Shown: in pieces, positions 35,501 to 43,871 of the stretch | Position numbering within the stretch: position 1 is the stretch's first letter | How the letters are laid out: each line of letters starts with the position of its first letter | NCBI RefSeq assembly: GCF_016648855.1 | Contig: NZ_JACLQU010000011.1 | Coordinates: 1-64,000 of the forward strand | DNA from: Streptococcus parasanguinis | GTDB lineage: Bacteria; Bacillota; Bacilli; Lactobacillales; Streptococcaceae | Direction of reading: 5' to 3' | DNA: 64,000 nucleotides | Notes under the pieces: generated by a model | What the model was told of the DNA's origin: nothing | The model's database searches: none | The model's input: the letters and a program-made list of their open reading frames with translations, nothing else | Program-made: the position numbers and the translations under genes

Positions 35501-35999
35501 ATTTGACAACGACACCGCCCACGCCTTTATTAGCTAGGGTACGGTAGTCTCCAATACTAATGTCTCCGTTATGGCTACTCACATCAACGAATGATTTTGG
35601 CTGAACCGCCACATCTGTTGAACGACCAGCTGGAGCGTGAGCGCCTGTGTTAAAGAAGGTCGTGCTTCCTGTATTAGACTGAAGAGGAGTTTCTTCTTTC
35701 TCAGTAGTCGATGCTTCTGTAGCTTTCTCTACAGATGGAGCCCCACTTTCTGAAGCCGCGACCTTGTTCACAGGTGCTACAGGCTGTTCGGTCACATTTG
35801 CTGGTGCTGCATAGTTGCTTGCGACAGGTGTTACCGACTTTTCAGCAACGGCCACTTCTGGCGCTTTTTCAGCTTGGACTTGGTTGCCTTCAGTAGTAGC
35901 GGCCTCGTTTGAAACCAGCTCATCTGCACTGACTCCCTGAGCAGATACAGCCATCAAGACTGCCGCTCCGGCATAAAAAATAAGATCTTTCTTTTTCAT
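32526..35999 (-). CDS. Secreted GH25 muramidase with Bsp-like repeats and C39-like peptidase domain
   Basis: A 1157-residue exported protein with two putative catalytic domains. Signal peptide MKKKDLIFYAGAAVLMAVS, low-complexity linker to about 130, GH25 lysozyme domain (about 134-345; FVDVSSHNGD and NDFEDAK carry the acidic residues), six Bsp-like repeats (about 353, 467, 571, 673, 774, 880), and a C-terminal C39-like-2 peptidase domain (about 985-1157; SGCVPTSLAM with Cys, THELVLHGYD with His, RDPYNS with Asp). GH25 cuts the MurNAc-GlcNAc backbone; the C39-like domain may cut peptides. No anchor motif. Own extended -10 promoter. Paralogue of the downstream CHAP protein. Confidence 0.9.
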   Translation of the reverse strand: MKKKDLIFYAGAAVLMAVSAQGVSADELVSNEAATTEGNQVQAEKAPEVAVAEKSVTPVASNYAAPANVTEQPVAPVNKVAASESGAPSVEKATEASTTEKEETPLQSNTGSTTFFNTGAHAPAGRSTDVAVQPKSFVDVSSHNGDISIGDYRTLANKGVGGVVVKLTEDTWYKNPNAENQIRNAQAAGLQVSTYHFSRYTSEEAARAEARFYIAAAQRLSLPKNTLMVNDFEDAKMQPNINRNTQAWADEMRKNGYTNLMFYTSASWLDENNLRKKGPVNTAQFGLQNFWVAQYPSPKLSVNDAKSLRYNGKAGAWQFTSQAELLPGKHLFDHSVDYTGRFTANAKPAADPTEGSLSGKIDIVNNDTMTGRFDVVISNVKAPNGVRSVSVPIWSETGGQDDLVWYTANRQANGTYTVNVKASDHKNSTGLYNVHLYYVQNNGQMTGVGGTTTTVAIGKKNQTPVSADLTIAKSEKDGTFTITAKNLQGFDGYKEVKIPFWSHANGMKDIIWYTPTRQADGSYTVTAKASDHENADGKYEAQVFYVDAQGQNKFVKKAFIDYTATKPANAVAADLTITKSEKDGTFTITAKNLQGFDGYKEVKIPFWSHANGMKDIIWYTPTRQADGSYTVTAKASDHENADGKYEAQVFYVDAKGQNKFVKKVFIDYTASKPSADLTITKSEKDGTFTITAKNLQGFDGYKEVKIPFWSHANGMKDIIWYTPTLQADGSYTVTAKASDHENADGKYEAQVFYVDAQGQNKFVKKAFIDYKNQSRPTGTLLIQNNNKDTGTFDVIIKDVYSPKGVQTVQVPTWSDKDGQDDIRWYEATRQANGDYKVSVKASDHKNSTGKYHVHLYYIQNDGSRIGIGTTTTDVEVRNAMTKTQASIKNVNATNGTYTVAVDQAPQGRQIKNIRVAAWSKAHQENLYWYSATPTGMHTEITVSTNNHGNEAGSYTTHVYVDYKDGGVEGFNLGQTALSPRNQKVNPQTTYYSQRDPRWAGKYYGVSNVDQSGCVPTSLAMTFTDILGRTILPTTVADYLYNNTDSFNKGEAGTDSDGIVAATRNWGLKSQLINGAGGIAEALMAGKHVLAAVGNSQFTSDPYTHELVLHGYDNGRTYVRDPYNSGNNGWYSINYLHSIKSKDPMDNKLGAPFFSIFA
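33680..34600 (-). repeat. Three tandem ~305-bp coding repeats in the GH25 hydrolase
   Basis: Units starting near 34600, 34285 and 33980; very high DNA similarity to each other and to 31070-31985. Likely substrate for unequal recombination. Confidence 0.9.
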
Positions 36000-36035
36000 A
36001 TAAACTTCCCTTTATACAAATTTTATACGTTAATC

Positions 36036-36041
36036 ATTTTA
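36036..36041 (-). promoter_or_regulatory. Promoter of the GH25 hydrolase (extended -10)
   Basis: TGG before TAAAAT on the minus strand, about 35 nt before the ATG. Confidence 0.5.
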
Positions 36042-36114
36042 CCACACGGTTTCAGCGATGAAAAGTTTTATAAGGCAAATTTTTAAAATTAGTGATATTT
36101 TTTTAAAAAACTAA

Positions 36115-36140
36115 AAAAAGAAGTCCGTCTGACTTCTTTT
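36115..36140 (-). terminator. Terminator of the polysaccharide locus
   Basis: AGAAGTC cgtct GACTTCT stem followed on the minus strand by seven T; directly after the last gene of the cps-type cluster. Confidence 0.85.
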
Positions 36141-36144
36141 GATC

Positions 36145-37197
36145 TTATGCTAAACGCTTTAAGGCCGTCTTTAAGTAGTGACCATCTCGGATTTCTTGGC
36201 CAACACGCTTGGTATTGTCTACCAAATCTTGGTAATCGGCATCTGAAAGATTGTCGATTGTCTCCTTCAAGTCATGAAGCGACTCTACTGCAATCCCACA
36301 GCCCTTCTCAAGCACAAAGTGAGATAAGGCTGACTGTTTCCACACTACAAGCGGGAAGCCCGATGCTAGATAAAGCGACGCCTTGTGAGAGTTGTTGTAG
36401 CGAAGGTACTCGCCAAAAACACCACTACAGGTTTCCGCACTATCCCCATCCCAGACAAGTCCAAAACCACCCTCAAGGGCTGCAGGAAGCTCATCCGGTA
36501 GGAAGGAGCCAAAGTAAGTTTCATTCTCTAAAGCTCTACTTTCATCAAAACCAACACCATAGAGGTTATAGGCAGGTTCTGCAGGAAGACCATAGAGATA
36601 TCCAGCTTTTTCCTGGGCCAAATTACCTGCCACAATCATCGGCTGGTCTTTTGTTTGGCCACTCTTCTCTTGGAAATTTGGAATCAAATAGTCGAAAATG
36701 CCCAGGCTAACAATCTTATCTTCCGCAATCCCTTTATCCACCAAAACAGATTTCATCACCGGGTTGTGGGCAATGATCCCATCAGCCGCTTTGAGAAAAC
36801 TTGCTTCTTGAAGGAACATCCGAATTCTGTGTTTTAAAGGTAGTGACGTCATATTGGCATGGCGGAGCACTTCTAGGTCATGAATCAAGAGATAGACTTT
36901 AATCCCTCTTTTTTGTGCTTTTTTAACCAAATGGGTTGAGAAAAAACTATGGTGAAGCATTGGAAACTGGATCAGCAACTCATCTCCTTGCTTTAGTTGA
37001 TCCAAGGCTTGACCGAAAGCCTTCGCCTTATGGCGTTGAGCCGCAAGGGTACTCATCTGATACCAATTGTCGACAGAAAGGACCAAAGGATGATAGCCTT
37101 CTTCTTTCACAATACTTTCTACGTCATTGCGTGCTTTATTTCCTGCGTTCTTTGCGTTGACATCATGCAGGAATTCTTCTTTTAAGTAGTATTTCAT
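36145..37197 (-). CDS. Putative galactofuranosyltransferase (last gene of polysaccharide locus)
   Basis: A 350-residue glycosyltransferase of the streptococcal type often paired with glf. Visible features: ELLIQFPMLHHSFFSTHLV (about 75-95), LLIHDLEVLRHANM (about 105-118) and a C-terminal GLVWDGDSAETCSGVFGEYLRYNNSHKASLYLASGFPLVVW segment split over 255-300, which resembles the donor-binding half of GT-B enzymes. No signal peptide or helices. Its position directly after UDP-galactopyranose mutase suggests UDP-Galf as donor; linkage and acceptor unknown. Confidence 0.78.
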   Translation of the reverse strand: MKYYLKEEFLHDVNAKNAGNKARNDVESIVKEEGYHPLVLSVDNWYQMSTLAAQRHKAKAFGQALDQLKQGDELLIQFPMLHHSFFSTHLVKKAQKRGIKVYLLIHDLEVLRHANMTSLPLKHRIRMFLQEASFLKAADGIIAHNPVMKSVLVDKGIAEDKIVSLGIFDYLIPNFQEKSGQTKDQPMIVAGNLAQEKAGYLYGLPAEPAYNLYGVGFDESRALENETYFGSFLPDELPAALEGGFGLVWDGDSAETCSGVFGEYLRYNNSHKASLYLASGFPLVVWKQSALSHFVLEKGCGIAVESLHDLKETIDNLSDADYQDLVDNTKRVGQEIRDGHYLKTALKRLA

Positions 37198-37212
37198 AGA
37201 TTATGGTTTCTT

Positions 37213-38310
37213 TCAATCAAACTCATTTGCTACGACTTCTAGAGCACGCTCAATGACCACGTGCATGTCGTAGTATTTATAGTCTGCTAGCCGTCCACAG
37301 AAGATGACCTTATCATTTTTAGCTGCTTCTTCTTGGTACTTGGCAAACATAGCGTTGTTCTTTTCATCATTGATTGGATAGTAGGGTTCATCTCCTCGTT
37401 TCCAGTCAGCTGGGTATTCGCGGGTGATAACTGTCTTGGGTTGTGTACCATACTCGAAGTGCTTGTGCTCAATGATACGAGTATAAGGAATCTCACGCTC
37501 TGTATAGTTGACGACCGCATTCCCTTGATGATTTTCTTCATCTAAGATTTCGTGTTCAAAACGAAGACTACGGTACTCCAACTCCCCATGTTTGTAGTCA
37601 AAGTACTGGTCAATCATTCCTGTAAAGACAACTTTATCAGCTGAAGCTTCTAGCTCTTCACGATTGGCAAAGAAGTCAACACCAAGTTCTACTTCTACAT
37701 CGCCCAACATATTTTCAATGATGACGTTGTAACCACCGATTGGAATTCCTTGGTAACGGTCATTAAAGTAGTTATTATCAAAGGTCAAACGAACTGGTAG
37801 ACGTTTGATGATAAATGGTGGAAGATCTGTGGCAGAACGCCCCCATTGTTTTTCAGTGTAGCCCTTAATCAACTTTTCATAGATATCTGGACCGATCAAT
37901 TTGATAGCTTGTTCTTCCAAGTTCTTCGGTTCAACATCTTTCATGTCAGCTGTCTGCTCGGCAATCTTGTCCTTGACTTCTTGAGGAGTCTTGGTGCCCC
38001 ACATAGCATAAAAAGTATTCATGTTGAAGGGAAGATTGTACAGACTGCCCTTGTAGTTAGCTACTGGTGAGTTGATATAGTTGTTGAATTCAGCGAACTG
38101 GTTGACATAATCCCACACTTTTTTGTTGGAGGTATGGAAAATGTGGGCACCGTACTTATGGACGTTGATGCCTTCAACATCCTCGCAGTAGATATTTCCA
38201 CCGATGTGATCTCGCTTGTCAATCACTTTTACTTTTTTACCACGTTTTGTAGCTTCATGTGCGAAAATGGCTCCAGACAAACCAGCACCAACAATCAGAT
38301 AATCGTACAT
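37213..38310 (-). CDS. glf: UDP-galactopyranose mutase
   Basis: A 365-residue flavoenzyme. The N-terminal FAD-binding motif DYLIVGAGLSGAIFAHEA is followed by GGNIYCEDVEGINVHKYGAHIFHTS and KQWG, all diagnostic of Glf. It converts UDP-galactopyranose to UDP-galactofuranose, so the polymer made here should contain Galf. GGAG lies 6 nt before the ATG at 38310, preferred over an in-frame ATG at 38322. Confidence 0.95.
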   Translation of the reverse strand: MYDYLIVGAGLSGAIFAHEATKRGKKVKVIDKRDHIGGNIYCEDVEGINVHKYGAHIFHTSNKKVWDYVNQFAEFNNYINSPVANYKGSLYNLPFNMNTFYAMWGTKTPQEVKDKIAEQTADMKDVEPKNLEEQAIKLIGPDIYEKLIKGYTEKQWGRSATDLPPFIIKRLPVRLTFDNNYFNDRYQGIPIGGYNVIIENMLGDVEVELGVDFFANREELEASADKVVFTGMIDQYFDYKHGELEYRSLRFEHEILDEENHQGNAVVNYTEREIPYTRIIEHKHFEYGTQPKTVITREYPADWKRGDEPYYPINDEKNNAMFAKYQEEAAKNDKVIFCGRLADYKYYDMHVVIERALEVVANEFD

Positions 38311-38391
38311 AGTAGACTCCATTATTTTTCTATTTTAAAATATATCTAAACTCTCGGCCATATCATAGTCTCATTACTATAAATTAGACCT

Positions 38392-39549
38392 TCAAATCCC
38401 CCCAATTTCCTCACTATAAGAGAGGGAATTGGCCGGCTTTTTCTTGACAACTTCTGTCGCAAAGAGTGTGAACATAAAGATGTTATAAGTCGGTACAAAC
38501 CAAAATGCTTCAATCATACAGTTAATCGCAATGAGGGACAAAATTGCAACAAATAAATAACGCCCCTTCTTGAATTCATATTTTGAAACAATGACATAAA
38601 TACCGACTAATAAAGCAACCGGTACGATACCATATGTAAATAACATCTGAACATAAGACGAATCGACATAATTATAATTGAGGACAGACTCTGTGCTTCC
38701 TCCGGATCCAATAAACTGAACCTCTCTTGTTCCGAACCAATTCAAGGGGTATAAATTAAAAGCATTTTTACCCAGGGCTAACCGACCTGTAATGAATTGA
38801 TTAATTTGAACATAAAGTGGAGATGACCAGGAGAAATGATAGGTCAAGTAGATCATTCCACTTGAAAAAAGGATGACCGAATAGGGCAACAAGTGATACA
38901 ACTTCAGCTTCTTCTCCTTTGTGAAATAGAAGAAGAGAAAGAGCAAGACAGCGACCAAAAGCGAGATCGCATTCATACGAGCGTCACAGAACTTGATAAT
39001 AAAGAGAGCTAGAAGAACGCCACTCAGAGATCGTAAGCCAATATACCGATCTTTTAGCAAATAGGAGATTGCGACATAAAGGTAGAAACAATGGGCTGCG
39101 AAATCTGTTGGATAGATAAACCCAAATGAATTACGGATAACAGCACCCCGACTATATTGTAAGTTTGGAACTACCTTTAACAGTGACAATAGAAATACTG
39201 CAAGGACTATCGTACCTGCAACACCTACATAAGTTTTTAAAATGACTTTCCTATCCGCATTGACCAGTAAAACCATTAAGAGAGAATAAACTAAGAAATT
39301 TAACTTATCCGTCTTGAAATAAACCATAACAGCTACCATCAATAACATGGCAGACAAGATTAGATAATGATAGGGAATCGAGATTTTATTAAAAAAACGA
39401 AGCAATAAGAGAGCTACAACCACTAAAAGGGAGCTCGCACCAACATGCAAAAAGCCCTTATTTAACATCGTAGTGGATATTGTATTAAAGAAGATCACAA
39501 TCGAGACGACAAAACCAACCAGTAGATCGTCAAATTTCATTTTTATCAT
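38392..39549 (-). CDS. wzy: Wzy-type polysaccharide polymerase
   Basis: A 385-residue protein with 10-11 hydrophobic segments and one larger external loop (about 215-270, ending near GSGGSTESVLNYNYVDSSYVQ), the usual Wzy layout. Low sequence conservation is normal for Wzy and assignment rests on topology and on its position between wzx and glf. It would polymerise lipid-linked repeat units outside the membrane. AGG-rich but weak ribosome binding site. Confidence 0.82.
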   Translation of the reverse strand: MIKMKFDDLLVGFVVSIVIFFNTISTTMLNKGFLHVGASSLLVVVALLLLRFFNKISIPYHYLILSAMLLMVAVMVYFKTDKLNFLVYSLLMVLLVNADRKVILKTYVGVAGTIVLAVFLLSLLKVVPNLQYSRGAVIRNSFGFIYPTDFAAHCFYLYVAISYLLKDRYIGLRSLSGVLLALFIIKFCDARMNAISLLVAVLLFLFFYFTKEKKLKLYHLLPYSVILFSSGMIYLTYHFSWSSPLYVQINQFITGRLALGKNAFNLYPLNWFGTREVQFIGSGGSTESVLNYNYVDSSYVQMLFTYGIVPVALLVGIYVIVSKYEFKKGRYLFVAILSLIAINCMIEAFWFVPTYNIFMFTLFATEVVKKKPANSLSYSEEIGGI

Positions 39550-39599
39550 TAAATTACCTGATAAAGAATTTTTAAAGAAAAGCTCATTCTGTTTAGATT

Positions 39600-39645
39600 A
39601 GAATGCCTGCTTAGGGAACACCCCTGCTATAGCATTCTTTTCTAA
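39600..39645 (-). other. Imperfect hairpin in the wzx-wzy gap
   Basis: AGAATGC / GCATTCT with inner GGG/CCC pairing within the 139-bp gap between wzx and wzy. No T-run follows, so not a standard terminator; no ORF seen in the gap. Confidence 0.45.
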
Positions 39646-39688
39646 AGATTTTGTTTACTTAAAAATTCATATCCTTCCTTTCTACTCT

Positions 39689-41107
39689 CTACTGTTTATT
39701 TAAAAATTGTTGTTTTAATTCTTTCACATCTACCACTCTCAGAGATAGGATAGCGATCAGATAAATGATCCCACCAAGCACCGCATACACGAGTACGTTC
39801 AGCGTAGGGGTGAAATGTAGGAATGGTTTTACAAGTAGCAAGAGGCCATACATCACAGCAGATGCAAAAATAATTTTTGTCATAGACCCGATAATTGGAA
39901 CTTCCTTGAGGTAATGACGGGTATAGTACAATTGAATCAGCCATACTAAGGATTCAGTTAAGACGGATACAATGGCTGCACCGATAAAACCAAAATGAGG
40001 TAAGAAGAGTACATTCAACCCGACACTGACGATAGCAGGAATCGTGGTTGACAGCATAAATTCCTTGTTCTTATCATGCGGGATGAGAATTTGAATCCCC
40101 ATGATATTGGTCCATCCGATGAAGAACATACGGAAGATCATGATAGCGATGGCATAGCGAGCATCTTGGAAATCCTTCCCTAAGAAGAATCGAACAAAGT
40201 CATCGTTGACGATCAGCATACCCGCAATGATTGGGAAAATGACCAAATTATAGATCAAAAAGGACATTTGGTGCATTTTATTAACAGCCTTGTGATCTCC
40301 GGAAGCCAAGAGACTCGCCACGCGCGGAAGCATGACACTTCCTAAAGACGTCACAAGGGTCAGCAAAATATTAACCAATTTCAAGGCCTGGTCGTAAATC
40401 CCTACATCCTTTGTAGAGGCGAGAGCTCCCAGCATGGTCCGGTCCAAGGTGACATAGAGGGAAATAGCAATCTGCGGTAAAAAGAGCAGAATGACCGGTT
40501 TTAAGTGCACCCGTGCATAGGCCATATCAAAATGGGCTTTCCCAATGAATTCCTGAGCAGGTAGCCACATACTGAGCTGACCTAAGAGCTCAAAGATAGT
40601 GAGTAAGAATACATATAGATACAGATCATTAGCAGATTTGACAAACAAGAAGATGGAGATGACTCCAACCAGTTTGACCGTGATATTCCGAACCGTAATC
40701 TTGCGGAAGTCCTCTAACCCCTGAAAAAGCCAGGAGATATCGAGTCCCTTTGAAACCAAACTGAGCCCTAAGATATAGGCAACAGGGTTTTGCATGGAAG
40801 GAAGCGCCAAGCACAGCAAGACATAGAGTAGGATGGACACAAATGTCGCTCCTAACTGGAGGGTATAAATCCCCCAGAAATTCTTTTGAATGTCTTTGCG
40901 GTGTCCTGAGATCTCCTTGGTCCCGTAGTTAGCCACTCCCAAGGTCGCCAAAAGGATAAAATAGGTGACGATGGAGTTGAAATAGCCATAGGTCCCCAAG
41001 TCATTCGAGCTAAAGACCCGCGTCACATACGGAGTGGTAATAATCGGTAAGATAATCACCAGCAACTGGTAGGAGAGATTATAGGCGTAATTTTTTAACA
41101 CTTTCAT
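39689..41107 (-). CDS. wzx: Wzx flippase for polysaccharide repeat units
   Basis: A 472-residue MATE/Wzx-like protein with about 14 hydrophobic segments, starting MKVLKNYAYNLSYQLLVIILPIITTPYVTRVFS, the typical entry of streptococcal Wzx proteins. It flips undecaprenyl-linked repeat units across the membrane. Lies 6 nt after tarJ. Confidence 0.93.
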   Translation of the reverse strand: MKVLKNYAYNLSYQLLVIILPIITTPYVTRVFSSNDLGTYGYFNSIVTYFILLATLGVANYGTKEISGHRKDIQKNFWGIYTLQLGATFVSILLYVLLCLALPSMQNPVAYILGLSLVSKGLDISWLFQGLEDFRKITVRNITVKLVGVISIFLFVKSANDLYLYVFLLTIFELLGQLSMWLPAQEFIGKAHFDMAYARVHLKPVILLFLPQIAISLYVTLDRTMLGALASTKDVGIYDQALKLVNILLTLVTSLGSVMLPRVASLLASGDHKAVNKMHQMSFLIYNLVIFPIIAGMLIVNDDFVRFFLGKDFQDARYAIAIMIFRMFFIGWTNIMGIQILIPHDKNKEFMLSTTIPAIVSVGLNVLFLPHFGFIGAAIVSVLTESLVWLIQLYYTRHYLKEVPIIGSMTKIIFASAVMYGLLLLVKPFLHFTPTLNVLVYAVLGGIIYLIAILSLRVVDVKELKQQFLNKQ

Positions 41108-41113
41108 GACTGT

Positions 41114-42139
41114 CTACAATCCCCACTTGAAGACCGTTTTAAACGGTGTGATCAAATCCGTCGCAAAAGCTCGATGAATATCTGGAATGGTTTGAACTTC
41201 TCCATCAACGTGGATAATGTTTTTCAAACGGCTTTGGACCCGACGATTAGCCAGCATCTCTACAGCCCGCTCAAAATCCTCACGACCTGAGCGAGAAGAT
41301 CCTACAAAAGTCAAGCCCTTTTCAAGTACATCTCTTGTATTAACTGCGACCCGGTTATCACTAACCCCCATTAACATCACAGTTCCTTGGGGCTTGATAT
41401 GATCGATAATGTCATTGATGGCCGGTTCACTTCCTTGGCCACCAGTACACTCAAAGGCGTGATCAAACCGTTGATCGTCTGTCAACTCGCTGGTTAAAAT
41501 GGCCTGATGAATGAAATTAAACAATTGTAGTTTATCACTATTACGCCCAACAACTGTAATCTTCAGCTCTGGATAAAGATAGTGCAAAGAAGTCGCAACC
41601 ACATATGAAAGACTCCCATCTCCTAAAATCAAAACAGACTCTCTTCGTTGATGGGCAATGAGATCAAAGCGATGAATGGCATGCATGGCAACACTACTAA
41701 ATTCCGCTAAGGCTGTCACAGGGCCCCGAACTTCCTCTGGATAAGCCACTACACGATCCAGTGGCAAAGCAACGACTTCTTGCATAAAACCATTAAAGCC
41801 ACTAGACAAGAAGTGCGTCCCCTCCAAATAATTTTCAAAGAAGACACCCTCTGTTTGATGAGGAGGTTGATTGGGAACCATGGCCACAATCTGTCCTGGT
41901 TGATAGGTTCCCGTAGGATCCGCTACCACGATACCAGACGACTCATGGATCAGGGCCATGGGTAATTTCTTTTTAAGCACCTTAGGATCCCGTTTCCCTT
42001 GATAGTAACGTTGGTCCGCATGACAAATAGCCATGTAATAGGGGCGTATTAACACCTTGTCTCCACGGCTCATGTCTTCTTCTTGGTATTTGATGGTGAT
42101 ATTTTTCGGCTGGGTCAGCTGAAAGATTTGGTTCAACAT
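41114..42139 (-). CDS. tarJ: TarJ-like ribulose-5-phosphate reductase (ribitol-5-phosphate forming)
   Basis: A 341-residue zinc-dependent medium-chain dehydrogenase. Motifs: YYMAICHADQRYYQGKR (catalytic Cys region), ALIHESSGIV, and the nucleotide-binding segment VLILGDGSLSYVVATSL near 180. The family (TarJ/Bcs1-type) reduces D-ribulose 5-phosphate with NADPH to ribitol 5-phosphate. It follows the matching cytidylyltransferase directly. The ATG at 42139 has GAGG upstream and avoids overlap; an ATG at 42154 would overlap tarI by 14 bp. Confidence 0.9.
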   Translation of the reverse strand: MLNQIFQLTQPKNITIKYQEEDMSRGDKVLIRPYYMAICHADQRYYQGKRDPKVLKKKLPMALIHESSGIVVADPTGTYQPGQIVAMVPNQPPHQTEGVFFENYLEGTHFLSSGFNGFMQEVVALPLDRVVAYPEEVRGPVTALAEFSSVAMHAIHRFDLIAHQRRESVLILGDGSLSYVVATSLHYLYPELKITVVGRNSDKLQLFNFIHQAILTSELTDDQRFDHAFECTGGQGSEPAINDIIDHIKPQGTVMLMGVSDNRVAVNTRDVLEKGLTFVGSSRSGREDFERAVEMLANRRVQSRLKNIIHVDGEVQTIPDIHRAFATDLITPFKTVFKWGL

Positions 42140-42140
42140 A

Positions 42141-42848
42141 TTAATTGTCCTCAATCATACCGCGTGCAATTTTCAAATCTGTAATCGTCGTAATTTTAAT
42201 ATTGGAATATTCCCCTTTTGCAAGGGCAACTTTTTTACCATTGATGACAAAGATCTTGCAGGCATCTGTCAAGACTTCTTTTTGTTGGTCACTTAAATCA
42301 TGATACAAGGCAAGAAAGTCTTTCATTTTGAAGGTTTGAGGGGTTTGACCCTGATAGAGGTATTGGCGTTCAGGAATATCCGTGATAAAGGTATTGTCCA
42401 AGCTTTGAACAATGGTATCCGTCGCTTCGACCACTGTATCCACAACATCATGGCTCTTGGCCAATTCAATGTTTTCTTGGATAGTTTTTAGGCTAACAAA
42501 GGGACGAACCGAATCATGGGTGACGATAATATCCTCATCTGTCAAAGGCTGCAGCTCATCGATAGCTGTGATAATGTTTTCGATGGTAGAGTTGCGGTCA
42601 CTTCCTCCCTCTACAGCCAAGATCCGATCCTTATAAGAAGCCAAGTACTTGTCGACCAGATCTTCCGTATAGGTCACCCAGTCCGGATGAATCCCCAATA
42701 CAATCTTTTGAATCTCATGGACCAATAAGAACTTCTCAACCGTGTGGATTAAAATAGGACGTCCACCCAAATCCAAAAATTGTTTGGGCATATCCGTAAT
42801 CCCCATCCGTGAGCCTGTTCCACCTGCTAAAATCCCTGCATAAATCAT
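42141..42848 (-). CDS. tarI: TarI-like ribitol-5-phosphate cytidylyltransferase
   Basis: A 235-residue IspD-superfamily nucleotidyltransferase with GILAGGTGSRMG (CTP loop, about 5-16), PKQFLDLGGRPILIHTVEKF, and THDSVRPFV near 108. In IspD the substrate is methylerythritol phosphate; here the adjacent tarJ makes the ribitol 5-phosphate role far more likely, giving CDP-ribitol. AGGAGG precedes the ATG. CDP-ribitol may serve the capsule-type polymer or teichoic acid. Confidence 0.9.
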   Translation of the reverse strand: MIYAGILAGGTGSRMGITDMPKQFLDLGGRPILIHTVEKFLLVHEIQKIVLGIHPDWVTYTEDLVDKYLASYKDRILAVEGGSDRNSTIENIITAIDELQPLTDEDIIVTHDSVRPFVSLKTIQENIELAKSHDVVDTVVEATDTIVQSLDNTFITDIPERQYLYQGQTPQTFKMKDFLALYHDLSDQQKEVLTDACKIFVINGKKVALAKGEYSNIKITTITDLKIARGMIEDN

Positions 42849-42905
42849 CCTAAACCTCCTGATGTTGTCTCTTTTTCCTTCTCTAGAACATGGCTATTTA
42901 GCAAT

Positions 42906-43871
42906 CTAGCCTAGTTTTGCTCTCACCTTTTGATACAAATGAGGAGAAAGGAGCAAAAGAAGGTATTTGAGTTTATTTTTTCTTGTAATATGTGAATTGA
43001 TTAGAATATCTTTCCAATAGCGACGATACTCTTTGCGAATTTTGTTAACCTGATCATACATATGAGAACCCAGCATAGCATGGACCACATGCAAGCCATT
43101 AAAGACATAGCGGGTATTGAGCGCTTTTTTCATTTCCGGATCATCAGGATAGTCTCTCTCGACATAGGCTCTGTTCCATTCCATGGCCTTGTAGAAATCC
43201 AAGAGCCGATCGCTATAAGAAGAATTGACGATACTCCCTGGTCTTCGATAGTATTTATAAAGATTTAGATCGCTAACTGCAATTTCCTCACAACAAGCAA
43301 TATGTTCATAAGCAACAGCCAAATCTTCATAAATCATTCCTTCTGGATAGGGATGTTGGAGTAAGATCTCTTTCTTGTAGAGTTTACCTCCTGAATGGGT
43401 CCCAACGTGGTGACCATAGAACATTTCTTTGAGGGCTGTATGACGATCTAATTTCCTTGAACTTTTTTCATTTAGATCTCCTGAAAAATCTTTGTCCTCA
43501 TGATTTCTGACTTCAATAACCGGTGTCGATACAAGGTCAACTTTATACTGTTCTTTTAAGCTAACCAAATATTCGACTGTTCTAATGTCATAATAATCAT
43601 CTGAATCAAGGAAGATAATCCAGTCAGTTGTCGCAGCTTTCACTCCTGTATTTCGAGCATTAGACAATCCTCCATTTTGAAGATGGAGCACTCGAATACG
43701 GTCATCTTCCTGAGCATACTGGTCGCAAATTTCTCCTGATCGATCAGTCGATCCATCATCGACTAGGATGATTTCGATATTTGAATAGGTCTGTTGTCTA
43801 AGACTACCGACACTATACTGTAAATACTCCTCGACATTATAGACCGGTATGACAATCGAAACCTTTTCCAT
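42906..43871 (-). CDS. Family 2 glycosyltransferase
   Basis: A 321-residue GT-A enzyme. N-terminal VSIVIPVYNVEEYL, ILVDDGSTDRSGEICD and IFLDSDDYYD are the nucleotide-sugar and metal (DxD-type) motifs; the C-terminal part contains a helical acceptor region. No transmembrane segment. Translation is coupled: the wecB stop and this ATG overlap as TAATG. A longer frame to 43913 lies inside wecB and is rejected. Donor and linkage cannot be predicted. Confidence 0.9.
   Translation of the reverse strand: MEKVSIVIPVYNVEEYLQYSVGSLRQQTYSNIEIILVDDGSTDRSGEICDQYAQEDDRIRVLHLQNGGLSNARNTGVKAATTDWIIFLDSDDYYDIRTVEYLVSLKEQYKVDLVSTPVIEVRNHEDKDFSGDLNEKSSRKLDRHTALKEMFYGHHVGTHSGGKLYKKEILLQHPYPEGMIYEDLAVAYEHIACCEEIAVSDLNLYKYYRRPGSIVNSSYSDRLLDFYKAMEWNRAYVERDYPDDPEMKKALNTRYVFNGLHVVHAMLGSHMYDQVNKIRKEYRRYWKDILINSHITRKNKLKYLLLLLSPHLYQKVRAKLG

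Noticed and set aside
30449..35999. Regular ~300-bp repeats considered as CRISPR or other arrays
   Set aside because: They are in-frame protein repeats without unique spacers. No CRISPR array was seen anywhere in the window.
42141..42848. Cytidylyltransferase considered as IspD of the methylerythritol pathway
   Set aside because: Streptococci generally use the mevalonate pathway, and the gene is followed directly by a TarJ-type dehydrogenase inside a polysaccharide locus.
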